In this document: positions 24,508 through 32,562 of the stretch, in pieces
How positions within the stretch are numbered: the first letter of the stretch is position 1
Layout of the letters: each line of letters starts with the position of its first letter
Source: GCA-003244245 sp036501085
GTDB taxonomy: Bacteria > Actinomycetota > Actinomycetes > Mycobacteriales > Pseudonocardiaceae
Length of the DNA: 64,000 bases
NCBI GenBank assembly: GCA_036501085.1
Contig: DASYAZ010000090.1
Coordinates: forward strand, 24,589-88,588
Reading direction: 5' to 3'
Program-made: the position numbers and the translations under genes
Notes under the pieces: generated by a model
The model's input: the letters and a program-made list of their open reading frames with translations, nothing else
Told to the model about the DNA's origin: nothing
Database searches by the model: none

Positions 24508-25401
24508 ATGAGCCCGACAGCTGGCCGGCCGGTGCCGATGACGGTGCGTTTCGGAGCTCGAGCATTACCGGCTGATCGGGCCTCGGTGATGGCGATCGTC
24601 AACCGGACTCCCGACTCGTTCTATGACCGCGGTGTCACCTACTCCGAGCAGGCCGCGATGGCCGCCGTGGATCGGGCCGTCCAGGACGGCGCCGACATCG
24701 TGGACATCGGTGGGGTCAAGGCCGGGCCCGGTGACGAGGTCGACGTCGCCGAGGAGATCCGCCGGGTGGTGCCCTTCGCGGCCGCCGTCCGGGATCGCCA
24801 TCCCAGCCTGCTGATCAGCATTGATACCTGGCGCCATGAGGTGGCCCGGCCCGCGGCTCAGGCTGGGGCTGACATCATCAACGATGCCTGGGCGGGATTC
24901 GACCCCCAGCTTGCTGAGGTGGCCGCCGAGTACGGGTGCGGCATGGTGTGCTCGCATACCGGTGGCGCGTCGCCACGCAGCCGGCCGCACCGGGTCCGGT
25001 ACACCGATCTGGTGCCCGAGGTCATCGACGAACTCACGGCACAGGCCGCGAAGCTCATGCGGCTCGGGGTCGCCAGGGAGGCGATCCTGATCGACCCTAC
25101 CCACGATTTCGGTAAGAACACCTGGCACGGCTTGGAACTGCTGCGTCGCAGCGGCGAGCTGGTGGCCACCGGGTGGCCGGTGCTCATCGCCCTGTCCAAC
25201 AAGGACTTCATCGGGGAGACCCTCGATGTCGGGATCGACGATCGGCTGGAGGGCACTCTTGCCGCCACCGCGATCGCCGCGTGGGCCGGGGTTCGGGTCT
25301 TCCGGGCCCACCAGGTGCGCTCGACCCGCCGGGTGCTCGACATGGTGGCCTCGATCGCGGGAACGCGCCCCCCGGCCCGCGCGCTCCGTGGCTTGTCCTG
25401 A
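24508..25401 (+). CDS. folP2: Dihydropteroate synthase-like protein (FolP2 type)
   Basis: 297 residues with the TIM-barrel DHPS pattern: MAIVNRTPDSFYD, then DIVDIGGVKAGPG, ISIDTWR, NDAWAG, DPTHDFGK and a late RAHQVRSTRR. In folate-making DHPS the first loop is usually NVTPDSFSDGG; the changed NRTPDSFYDRG version and the synteny point to the FolP2 group. FolP2 of Mycobacterium leprae did not act as DHPS in published work, so folate synthesis here is uncertain. It follows LOG by 16 bases. Confidence 0.85.
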   Translation: MSPTAGRPVPMTVRFGARALPADRASVMAIVNRTPDSFYDRGVTYSEQAAMAAVDRAVQDGADIVDIGGVKAGPGDEVDVAEEIRRVVPFAAAVRDRHPSLLISIDTWRHEVARPAAQAGADIINDAWAGFDPQLAEVAAEYGCGMVCSHTGGASPRSRPHRVRYTDLVPEVIDELTAQAAKLMRLGVAREAILIDPTHDFGKNTWHGLELLRRSGELVATGWPVLIALSNKDFIGETLDVGIDDRLEGTLAATAIAAWAGVRVFRAHQVRSTRRVLDMVASIAGTRPPARALRGLS

Positions 25402-25416
25402 CCCGCTTTCCTCAAC

Positions 25417-25725
25417 GTGCCACGATCTGTGAGCGTGGGCACAGTGCTGGTGTATCTCGTCGTCGTCGCGGTGGTCGCCGCGGTGGTGTTCCTGACCGCA
25501 TCGCTGGTCTTCGGCCGCGGTGAGGAGCTGGAGGCGCTGCCGCCGGATGGGACGCCGACCTGGTTGCCGGAGGGACCGATCGCCGGCGATGACGTCCGCG
25601 CTATACGGTTCTCCCAGGTGCTCCGGGGGTACCGGATGTCCGAGGTGGACTGGACGCTGCAACGGGCGGCGGCTGAGCTCGACGCGTTGCGCGCGCGGGT
25701 GGCCGAGTTGGAGGGGCAGCGATGA
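25417..25725 (+). CDS. Small membrane protein with DivIVA-like motif
   Basis: 102 residues: one N-terminal transmembrane helix (about 9-32), then a linker, then IRFSQVLRGYRMSEVDWTLQ and a coiled coil (RAAAELDALRARVAELE). The F-x-x-x-x-RGY-x-x-EVD pattern is that of DivIVA-domain proteins, which bind curved membranes at poles and septa. The mycobacterial homologue lies after gpgS; here gpgS is missing. GTG codons at 25417, 25429 and 25435 are all possible starts. It overlaps the next gene by ATGA. Confidence 0.75.
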   Translation: MPRSVSVGTVLVYLVVVAVVAAVVFLTASLVFGRGEELEALPPDGTPTWLPEGPIAGDDVRAIRFSQVLRGYRMSEVDWTLQRAAAELDALRARVAELEGQR

Positions 25726-26165
25726 ACCTGACGGTGCGGGTCGATGTCGATGCACCCCCGGAAACGGTGTTCGCGGCGGCCATGGACTGGGAGCGCCAGG
25801 GCGAGTGGATGCTCGGCACCACCGTGCGGATCCGCCAAGGCGACGGCCGTTCGGTCGGCTCGGAGCTGGAGGCGCTCACCGGCGTGGCCGGGATCGGGAT
25901 CACCGACAGCATGCAGATCACGGTCTGGGACGCACCATCCCGATGCGAGGTGCGCCATCTCGGGAAGGTGGTGCGCGGCACCGGCATCTTCGCGGTGGCG
26001 CCGCGCGGGCGGGATGCCGCCACCTTCGCATGGACCGAGGAACTGGAGTTGCCACTGGGTGCGCTGGGCGCCTTCGGCGCCCAGCTGTTCCGCCCGATCT
26101 TCGAGTGGGGCCTGCGGTTCTCGCTGGAGCGCTTCGCCGCCTTCTGCCGGACCTACCCCCGTTGA
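25722..26165 (+). CDS. SRPBCC-family (START-like) protein
   Basis: 147 residues. The start MNLTVRVDVDAPPETVFAA and the internal MQITVWDAPSRCEVRHLGKV are typical of polyketide-cyclase-like SRPBCC lipid-binding folds. This fold has a deep hydrophobic cavity and many roles, so the ligand is unknown. It overlaps the DivIVA-like gene and is followed two bases later by tag, suggesting one transcript. Confidence 0.75.
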   Translation: MNLTVRVDVDAPPETVFAAAMDWERQGEWMLGTTVRIRQGDGRSVGSELEALTGVAGIGITDSMQITVWDAPSRCEVRHLGKVVRGTGIFAVAPRGRDAATFAWTEELELPLGALGAFGAQLFRPIFEWGLRFSLERFAAFCRTYPR

Positions 26166-26167
26166 CC

Positions 26168-26749
26168 ATGAGCGCCGGGCCGGTGGCCGGACCCGACGGG
26201 CGCCTGCGGTGCCCCTGGGCGGGTTCGGTTCCGGACTACCGCACCTACCACGATCATGAGTGGGGGGTGCCGGTGCATGGTGAGGTCGCGCTGTTCGAGC
26301 GGCTCAGCCTGGAGGCGTTCCAGTCGGGTCTGTCGTGGCTGACGATCCTGCGCAAGCGGGAGGCGTTCCGGCACGCCTTTGCCGGTTTCCAGCCCGCTGC
26401 CGTCGCCGCGTTCACCGACGACGACCGGGCCCGCCTGCTTGCCGACACCGGGATCATCCGCAACCGAGCCAAGATCGAGGCGACGGTACGCAATGCCCGA
26501 GCGCTCACCCAGCTCGGCGAGGATCTGGATGCCCTGTTGTGGTCTTTCGCGCCCGATCCCACCGGGCGGCCCGCGCCGCAGACAGTGGCTGAGTTGGCGA
26601 CCCGGACCCGTGAGTCCGAGGCAATGGCACACGCCCTGCGCCGCCGGGGTTTCACCTTCGTCGGCCCGGTCACCTGCCACGCGCTCATGCAGGCGACCGG
26701 GATGGTTGACGACCATCTCGCCGGTTGTTTCCGCCGCGCGGCTGGGTAA
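26168..26749 (+). CDS. tag: DNA-3-methyladenine glycosylase I
   Basis: 193 residues. Family hallmarks are RCPWAGSVPDYRTYHDHEWGVP at the start, LEAFQSGLSWLTILRKREAFR in the middle and GFTFVGPVTCHALMQATGMVDDHLAGC at the end. This includes the zinc-binding Cys and His residues of the Tag family. It removes 3-methyladenine from alkylated DNA. A TTG at 26162 is an alternative start. Synteny (folP2 ... tag, DUF3117) is as in mycobacteria. Confidence 0.93.
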   Translation: MSAGPVAGPDGRLRCPWAGSVPDYRTYHDHEWGVPVHGEVALFERLSLEAFQSGLSWLTILRKREAFRHAFAGFQPAAVAAFTDDDRARLLADTGIIRNRAKIEATVRNARALTQLGEDLDALLWSFAPDPTGRPAPQTVAELATRTRESEAMAHALRRRGFTFVGPVTCHALMQATGMVDDHLAGCFRRAAG

Positions 26750-26908
26750 GCCTGCTGACGGCGAACCAGCGGTCCCAGGTGGACAGTGAGGCCTGACGAA
26801 CGCGAGACCATTGGTTGCTTTTCGGGCGCTGAGACCGATAAGGGAGAATGCAGGGGGTCACTGGTGTCGTGGCCACCCGCGGTGACGACTGCACGGAGGG
26901 AGCACGCT

Positions 26909-27076
26909 ATGGCGGCCATGAAGCCCCGGACCGGCGACGGTCCCCTCGAGGTGACGAAGGAGGGTCGGGGCATTGTGATGCGAGTCCCGCTCGAGGGCGG
27001 TGGGCGACTCGTCGTCGAGATGTCGGCGGACGAGGCCGGCGAACTTGGCGAGGCATTGCGGGCCGTCGTGGAATGA
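26909..27076 (+). CDS. DUF3117 small protein
   Basis: 55 residues, nearly all conserved in the actinobacterial DUF3117 family: MKPRTGDGPLEVTKEGRGIV, then MRVPLEGGGRLVVEMSADEAGELG. The start is the ATG at 26909, with GGAGGG eight bases upstream. The function is not known. The C-terminal codons form the left arm of a perfect 15-bp hairpin (27053-27089), so the end of the gene doubles as a terminator. Confidence 0.93.
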   Translation: MAAMKPRTGDGPLEVTKEGRGIVMRVPLEGGGRLVVEMSADEAGELGEALRAVVE

Positions 27077-27089
27077 CGGCCCGCAATGC
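27053..27089 (+). terminator. Hairpin overlapping the DUF3117 stop
   Basis: GCATTGCGGGCCGTC (27053-27067) and its exact complement (27075-27089) form a 15-bp stem with a 7-base loop. The stop codon TGA (27074-27076) is at the loop edge. No U-run follows, as is common in actinobacteria. Confidence 0.7.
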
Positions 27090-27167
27090 AGTTCCGTCTT
27101 CCCGCGGCCCCGGTCTGCGCTTTCCGGCGTACCGGGGTCTCGCTACGAGCTGACCGGGAGATTCCCC

Positions 27168-28718
27168 GTGCCGACGACGTCCCTGGTGACACCCACAGTG
27201 CCCACCCCCCTGTCCGAGGTGCGGGTGCGCGAGCGGGGCGATCCCGGGGTGGCTGATGTGGTACTGGTGGGGCGGTCCCCCGCGGAAGAGCCCCCGATTC
27301 TGGGTCCGGGCGCGGACCGGCTCGGCGTGGACGGGCAGTGGTTGGACCAGTACCGGGTGAGTGCCGCCGCCGGCTCGGTGCACGTCGTGCCACTGGTGCC
27401 GGCGGATCCCGACCGTGGCTGGCTCGTGGGTACCGGGCAGGGCAGCATGCAGGACTGGCGGTCGGCCGGCGCGGGGCTGGTCCGGGCCATCGCGGCGAAA
27501 CCGGTGGGCAAGGGGGCGGCGCAGCGCCGGACCGAGGCGCCGGGCCAGGTGCAGGTGCACCTGCCGCCCGACACGAGCGCCGATCAGGCAGCGGCCCTGG
27601 CTCTCGGGTGCATGGCGGGTTCGCACCGCTACCGGGTCACCGGCGAGGATGCGCCGGCAGCTCCCAACGTGGCGCTCATCGCACCGTCCGGCTGCGCTCC
27701 GGACCCCCTCGCCGGGGCTGTTGCCAGGGCGCAGGTGCTCGGGTGGGCCACCGGGCTGGCACGTGATCTCGCCAACACCCCCAGTGGGCACAAAGACCCC
27801 GCGTGGCTGGCCGGTACCGCCGCTGCCTTGGCTGCCACGATTCCCGGCATGCAGGCCCGGGTGCGCGACGAGGGCTGGTTGGCCGAGCAGGGTTTCGGCG
27901 GAGTGCTCGCGGTGGGTGGCGGATCCGCCCGCCCGCCACGGTTCCTCGAGCTGGGGTGGAACCCCACCGAGGTGAGCCCGGACGTTGCCGCCGGCGAGCA
28001 CCTGATATTGGTCGGCAAGGGCATCACGTTCGACACCGGCGGGATCTCGATCAAACCGGCTGAGGGCATGCACCTGATGCGCACCGACATGTCCGGAGGT
28101 GCAGCGGTGATCGCCGCGCTGCTGGCTCTGGCCCGGCTGGCGGTGCCGCTTCGGGTGACGGGGCTGGTGCCCTGCGCCGAGAACCACGTTTCCGGATCGG
28201 CCTACCGCCCGGGTGATGTGGTGCGGCACGCGGGTGGCACCACCACCGAGGTGACGAACACCGACGCCGAGGGCCGGCTGGTGCTCGCCGACGCGCTGTC
28301 CTACGCGGTACGGACACTGGCACCCACCACCCTGATCGACGTCGCGACGCTCACCGGGGCGATGAAGGTGTCGCTGGGCCTGCGCACCGGGGGGTTGTTC
28401 GCCACCGAACCCGCTCTCGCCGAGCGGATCCAGCGAGCCGGGGCGGCCGCCGGTGAGGCGTGGTGGCAGCTGCCGCTGATCGACGACCATGCGAAGGAAG
28501 TACGGTCAGAGATCGCTGACCTGCGGCAATGCCCACCCGGACCGGCGTCGATCGTGGCGGCGTTGTTCCTGCGGGAGTTCACCGCCGGCCTGCCGTGGGC
28601 GCACCTGGATATCGCCGGTCCAGCGCGGGCTGAGGAGAATTACGCCGAGGTCAACGCGGGCGGTACCGGTTTCGGCACCCGGACCCTGATCGAATTGGCC
28701 TGCTCGTTCACCAGCTAG
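27168..28718 (+). CDS. pepA: Leucyl aminopeptidase (M17)
   Basis: 516 residues. The M17 metal and active-site motifs are present: LVGKGITFDTGGISIKPAEG, MRTDMSGGAAV, and NTDAEGRLVLADAL. The enzyme removes N-terminal residues from peptides in the cytoplasm; its two metals sit in the C-terminal domain. The GTG at 27168 has GGGAG upstream. It could process peptides brought in by the importers, but it is 10 kb away and in its own unit. In mycobacteria pepA is not at this position. Confidence 0.92.
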   Translation: MPTTSLVTPTVPTPLSEVRVRERGDPGVADVVLVGRSPAEEPPILGPGADRLGVDGQWLDQYRVSAAAGSVHVVPLVPADPDRGWLVGTGQGSMQDWRSAGAGLVRAIAAKPVGKGAAQRRTEAPGQVQVHLPPDTSADQAAALALGCMAGSHRYRVTGEDAPAAPNVALIAPSGCAPDPLAGAVARAQVLGWATGLARDLANTPSGHKDPAWLAGTAAALAATIPGMQARVRDEGWLAEQGFGGVLAVGGGSARPPRFLELGWNPTEVSPDVAAGEHLILVGKGITFDTGGISIKPAEGMHLMRTDMSGGAAVIAALLALARLAVPLRVTGLVPCAENHVSGSAYRPGDVVRHAGGTTTEVTNTDAEGRLVLADALSYAVRTLAPTTLIDVATLTGAMKVSLGLRTGGLFATEPALAERIQRAGAAAGEAWWQLPLIDDHAKEVRSEIADLRQCPPGPASIVAALFLREFTAGLPWAHLDIAGPARAEENYAEVNAGGTGFGTRTLIELACSFTS

Positions 28719-28730
28719 GCTCCCGACCCG

Positions 28731-29726
28731 ATGGCCACTTCATCAGCCTGCACCGGTCGGGTCGTGATCACCGGGGGCGCCGGTTTCGTCGGTCGGGCTG
28801 CCGTCGCCGGCTTCACCGGCCGGGGCAATCCGGTCACTGTGGTCGACCGGGCTCCGCATCCCGATCCCGCTGTTCGCAGCGTGGTGGGTGAGCTCACCGA
28901 CCCGCAGGTGATAGCCGATGCGCTGGGAACCGGGGACGTCGCTGGGGTCGTGCACCTGGCCGCCGTCACCTCGGTGCTGCGCTCGGTGCAGCACCCGCTG
29001 GCCACCTACCAGGCGAACGTGGCAGTGACCCAGGAGCTGCTCGAGTGCTGCCGTCAGGCCGGTGTGGAGCGGTTCATCCTGGCTTCCAGCAATGCGGTGG
29101 TCGGTGACGTGGGCCACGCCACCATGGACGAGAAGGCCATGTTGCGCCCGCTGACCCCCTACGGGGCCACCAAGGCGGCCGCCGAGATGCTGCTCTCCGG
29201 CTACGCCGGCGCCTATGGCATGGCCACCTGCGCGCTGCGCTTCACCAACATCTACGGCCCAGGGATGGCGCACAAGGACAGCTTCGTGCCCCGGCTGATG
29301 CGCGCCGCGCTGGCCGGCCGGGGAGTGCAGGTCTACGGCGACGGGACGCAGCGCCGGGACCTCGTGCATGTCGATGACGCCGTCGCGGCCCTGCTCGCGG
29401 CGTGGGAACGGCGGTTCCGCGGTACCGCGATCATCGGCTCGGGTCGGTCGGTGACCGTGCTGGAGCTGCTGGAGGCGGCGCGCGCCGTCACCGGGTGCGC
29501 GCTGCCCGCCGAACACGTCCCGGCCCAGCCGGGCGAGATGCCCGCGGTGATCGTCGACATCAGTGGGGCCAGGGAGTGCCTGGGCTACCGGCCGGCTGTC
29601 TCGCTGGCCGCGGGCCTGGCCACGGTGTGGCGGGACTTCACGGCCGCCGGTTCGCGCACCGCCGCGGGAAGCGCTGCGGCCAGGACCACTACCGCCGTGC
29701 CGGTACCGGGCGGTCCCGGCCGGTGA
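28731..29726 (+). CDS. NAD-dependent sugar epimerase/dehydratase (extended SDR)
   Basis: 331 residues. The nucleotide-binding motif is TGGAGFVG (about 14-21) and the catalytic YGATK matches YxxxK. Also seen are LRFTNIYGPGM and YGDGTQRRDLVHVDD, typical of UDP-glucose 4-epimerase-like proteins. The substrate is a nucleotide sugar but not determined. The last ~25 residues (SRTAAGSAAARTTTAVPVPGG) are low-complexity. The stop overlaps the glycosyltransferase start (GTGA), implying a shared pathway. Confidence 0.82.
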   Translation: MATSSACTGRVVITGGAGFVGRAAVAGFTGRGNPVTVVDRAPHPDPAVRSVVGELTDPQVIADALGTGDVAGVVHLAAVTSVLRSVQHPLATYQANVAVTQELLECCRQAGVERFILASSNAVVGDVGHATMDEKAMLRPLTPYGATKAAAEMLLSGYAGAYGMATCALRFTNIYGPGMAHKDSFVPRLMRAALAGRGVQVYGDGTQRRDLVHVDDAVAALLAAWERRFRGTAIIGSGRSVTVLELLEAARAVTGCALPAEHVPAQPGEMPAVIVDISGARECLGYRPAVSLAAGLATVWRDFTAAGSRTAAGSAAARTTTAVPVPGGPGR

Positions 29727-32068
29727 CGGGCCTGCTGGCGCGGCCGGAGACGGGCGGCTCCCACCCCGGCGCCGCGGTGCTGGCCTCCCGCCCGCCCGGC
29801 TGGTTGCGCCTGCACTGGGTGCTGCTGGTGCTGCTGGGCTTGGGTGCCGTCCTCAGGGTGCTCGCGGTCGTGGCCTACCAGCCCGCACTGCTCTACATCG
29901 ACTCCTTCACCTACCTGGACAACGTCTCCTACCTGCGCCCCGATGGGCTGCGCCCGATCGGCTACGACCTCATCCTGAACGTCCTGCTGCCCCTCGGTGG
30001 CCTGCGCGGGGTCGCCATCGCCCAGCATCTGCTCGGTCTGGGCATGGCGGTGCTGATCTACCAGCTGCTGGTGCGGCACGGCGCCCGGCGCTGGCTGGCC
30101 GCAGCGGCAGCCGCGCCGGTGCTCCTGGACGCCTACCAGGTGCAGATCGAGCAGAACATCATGCCCGATGTCTGGTTCCAGGCGCTGCTGTTGTGGATCG
30201 TCTGGGTGCTGACCTGCCGCGGGCTGCCCAGCCCGCGGCACGCTGCGGGTGCGGGAATTCTGATCGGATTCGCGGTGGTCGTCCGGTTGGTCGGGATCAC
30301 CATGCTGGTGCCGGCGCTCGGGTACCTGGTCGTCGCCGGGTCGCTGTGGGCCAACCGAGCCGGCTGGCGCCAGATCGGTCTGCGGGCAGCCGCGATGGCC
30401 GCGGGTTTCGTGGTGATCCTCGCTGGTTACGGCGGCTACTTCCGGCTCACCACCGGCGCCTGGGGGATCAGCGGCGCCAGCAGCGGTGTGCTCTACGGGC
30501 GCGCCGCCGCCATCGCCGACTGCGATCGGATCCCGCCCGACACCTGGGAGCACGCCGTGTGCCCGGTGGAGCCACGCGGGCAGCGCTTCGGCGTCGATTA
30601 CTACGTCCACGACCTCGCCTCGCCGGCGATGACCGTCGCGTTGCCGCCCGACGAGTCGATGGCCGAGATCCAGTCCTCGTTCGCCCGTGTCGTGTTCGCC
30701 AACCAGCCGCTGGATCTCCTGGAGGCGATCGGCAAGGATTTCCTGAAGGGCTTTCGCCCGCTGCGTCTCGACGCGGTGAACGACGTGCCGGTGGATCGGT
30801 GGCATTTCCAGACCGCCTACCCGTACTTCGGCGTCCAGGACCGCGTCGATGCGCGGGCCTTCCAGTTCGGCGGGGTGCCGATCTCCATCAACTCGCAGGT
30901 GGCGCAGCTGCTGCGGAGTTACCAGCTCACCGTGGGGTTCGTCCCCGGCTCGCTGCTCGGTCTGGGCCTGCTGGCCGGATTGCTCGGCGGCTTCGGAATC
31001 GGCAATGCCCGGCGCTCGGGGATCCGGGCGGCCAGCCTGCTGGTGTCCGGGCTCGGCATCACGGTGCTGCTCACCGCTGCGGCGTTCGAGTTCTCCTGGC
31101 GTTACCAACTGCCCGGGTTGGTGTTGCTGCCGTTGGCGGGAGTGCTGGGCGTGACCGCGATCACCGGTCCGCTGCGCAGGCCCGGCCCGCGGCGCAAGGT
31201 GAACCCTCCCATGCAGCCCTACCCCGATCCGGTCGATTCCGCCACGGTGCGGGAATTCATCCGCTCAGAGGGGTCGGCGGGGCAGGTGCACTTCGCCCCC
31301 GTGATGGTGATCATCGCGGCCTATAACGAGGAGGGCGGCATCGGTGGGGTGCTCGCTGCCGTCCCCCCGGCGAGCTGCGGGTTGCCGGTGGAAACCCTGG
31401 TGGTGGTCGACGGTGGCAGCGACGGCACCGCGGCGGTGGCCCGCCGGCACGGCGCCCGGGTCTGCGAGCTGCCGGTCAACCGCGGTCAAGGCGCCGCGCT
31501 GCGGCTGGGGTACGCCCTCGCCCGCCGTGGCGGCGCCCGGTACATCGTCACCACCGACGCCGACGGCCAGTACGACCTCGCCGAGCTGCCGCTGCTCCTG
31601 CAACCGTTGATCGACGACGAGGCCGATTTCGTGACCGGTTCGCGGGCCCTGGGCCGCCACGAGACCTCCGACCCGGTGCGGCACCTCGGGGTGCACGTGT
31701 TCGCGAGGCTGGCCAGCGCGCTGACCCGGCAGCGGCTGACCGACACCTCCTTCGGGTTCCGCGCCATGAAGGCCGAGGTGACCGGAATCGTCACGCTCAC
31801 CCAGGCCCAGTACCAGGCTTCCGAGCTGCTGCTCGGGGTGATCTCACATGGTTACCGGGTGCGGGAACAGCCCATGACGATGCTGGCGCGAACCGCGGGT
31901 GAGACGAAGAAGGGCAACAACCTGGTGTACGGGATTCGTTATGCCCGGGTGCTGCTGGGAACCTGGTCCAGGGAGTCCTGGACCCGCCGGCGGGCGGCAC
32001 GGGCCGGTTCGGCACCGAATACCAGCCGGTCCAACAGCGCGAACTTGAGCACGAAAAGCGGCAGGTAG
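29723..32068 (+). CDS. Membrane glycosyltransferase fused to GT2 domain
   Basis: 781 residues in two parts. Residues ~30-490 are a polytopic membrane protein of the GT39/ArnT-like kind: an early LLYIDSFTYLDN loop with an acidic residue, many helices, and a large extracytoplasmic loop. Residues ~512-755 are a family 2 glycosyltransferase like polyprenyl-phosphate glycosyltransferases (VIIAAYNEEGGIG, VVDGGSDGT, TDADGQYD). An internal ATG at 31211 (residue 497) would give the GT2 part alone, so this looks like a fusion of normally separate genes. The 3' end overlaps gtrA on the opposite strand by 130 bases. Confidence 0.8.
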   Translation: MTGLLARPETGGSHPGAAVLASRPPGWLRLHWVLLVLLGLGAVLRVLAVVAYQPALLYIDSFTYLDNVSYLRPDGLRPIGYDLILNVLLPLGGLRGVAIAQHLLGLGMAVLIYQLLVRHGARRWLAAAAAAPVLLDAYQVQIEQNIMPDVWFQALLLWIVWVLTCRGLPSPRHAAGAGILIGFAVVVRLVGITMLVPALGYLVVAGSLWANRAGWRQIGLRAAAMAAGFVVILAGYGGYFRLTTGAWGISGASSGVLYGRAAAIADCDRIPPDTWEHAVCPVEPRGQRFGVDYYVHDLASPAMTVALPPDESMAEIQSSFARVVFANQPLDLLEAIGKDFLKGFRPLRLDAVNDVPVDRWHFQTAYPYFGVQDRVDARAFQFGGVPISINSQVAQLLRSYQLTVGFVPGSLLGLGLLAGLLGGFGIGNARRSGIRAASLLVSGLGITVLLTAAAFEFSWRYQLPGLVLLPLAGVLGVTAITGPLRRPGPRRKVNPPMQPYPDPVDSATVREFIRSEGSAGQVHFAPVMVIIAAYNEEGGIGGVLAAVPPASCGLPVETLVVVDGGSDGTAAVARRHGARVCELPVNRGQGAALRLGYALARRGGARYIVTTDADGQYDLAELPLLLQPLIDDEADFVTGSRALGRHETSDPVRHLGVHVFARLASALTRQRLTDTSFGFRAMKAEVTGIVTLTQAQYQASELLLGVISHGYRVREQPMTMLARTAGETKKGNNLVYGIRYARVLLGTWSRESWTRRRAARAGSAPNTSRSNSANLSTKSGR

Positions 32069-32442
32069 CTGAGGCTGAAGACCACGGCGTTCACCGCGGT
32101 GCGCAGTGCGTGGTCGGCGATGGTGACCCCGACCAGCCGGTCCATGCCGGCGGTGACGGCAGTCGCCATCAGACCGCTGAATGCGATCACCGCCAGGTAC
32201 GGGATCAGTTCCCGGCGCATCCGCACCGGCCCGGAACGCCGCCAGGTCCAGAATCGGTGGATCAGAAAATTCGGGATCGCCCCGGCCAGAAAGGCCGCTG
32301 CACCGGATACCGCGGCCGATGCGTCGAGCACCCCGAACAGCAGCACGAACGTCAGCTGGCTGCAGGCCGTGGAGATGGCCGTGCCCGCGGCGAACCGGGT
32401 GAACAACCTGGCCAGTCTGGATTGGGCGAGCTGCCGGAGCAC
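31939..32442 (-). CDS. GtrA-family membrane protein
   Basis: 167 residues with about four transmembrane helices. The conserved IPNFLIHRFWTWRRSG segment is the mark of the GtrA/DPMS3-like family, which helps move or position polyprenyl-phosphate sugars. This fits well beside the GT2 domain of the neighbour. The GTG start is at 32442. The last 43 codons lie within the convergent glycosyltransferase gene. The overlap is long and both frames look genuine. Confidence 0.8.
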   Translation of the reverse strand: MLRQLAQSRLARLFTRFAAGTAISTACSQLTFVLLFGVLDASAAVSGAAAFLAGAIPNFLIHRFWTWRRSGPVRMRRELIPYLAVIAFSGLMATAVTAGMDRLVGVTIADHALRTAVNAVVFSLSYLPLFVLKFALLDRLVFGAEPARAARRRVQDSLDQVPSSTRA

Positions 32443-32562
32443 TGACTCATTTTGGCAGACGCTCCGGCGCCCTGAACTCGTGCCCGGAGTAGCAGACGTT
32501 GATGCTCGCCACCGTCATCTGATATCCACATTCATCAACCCAGGCTGGCAGGAGGCAACGCG

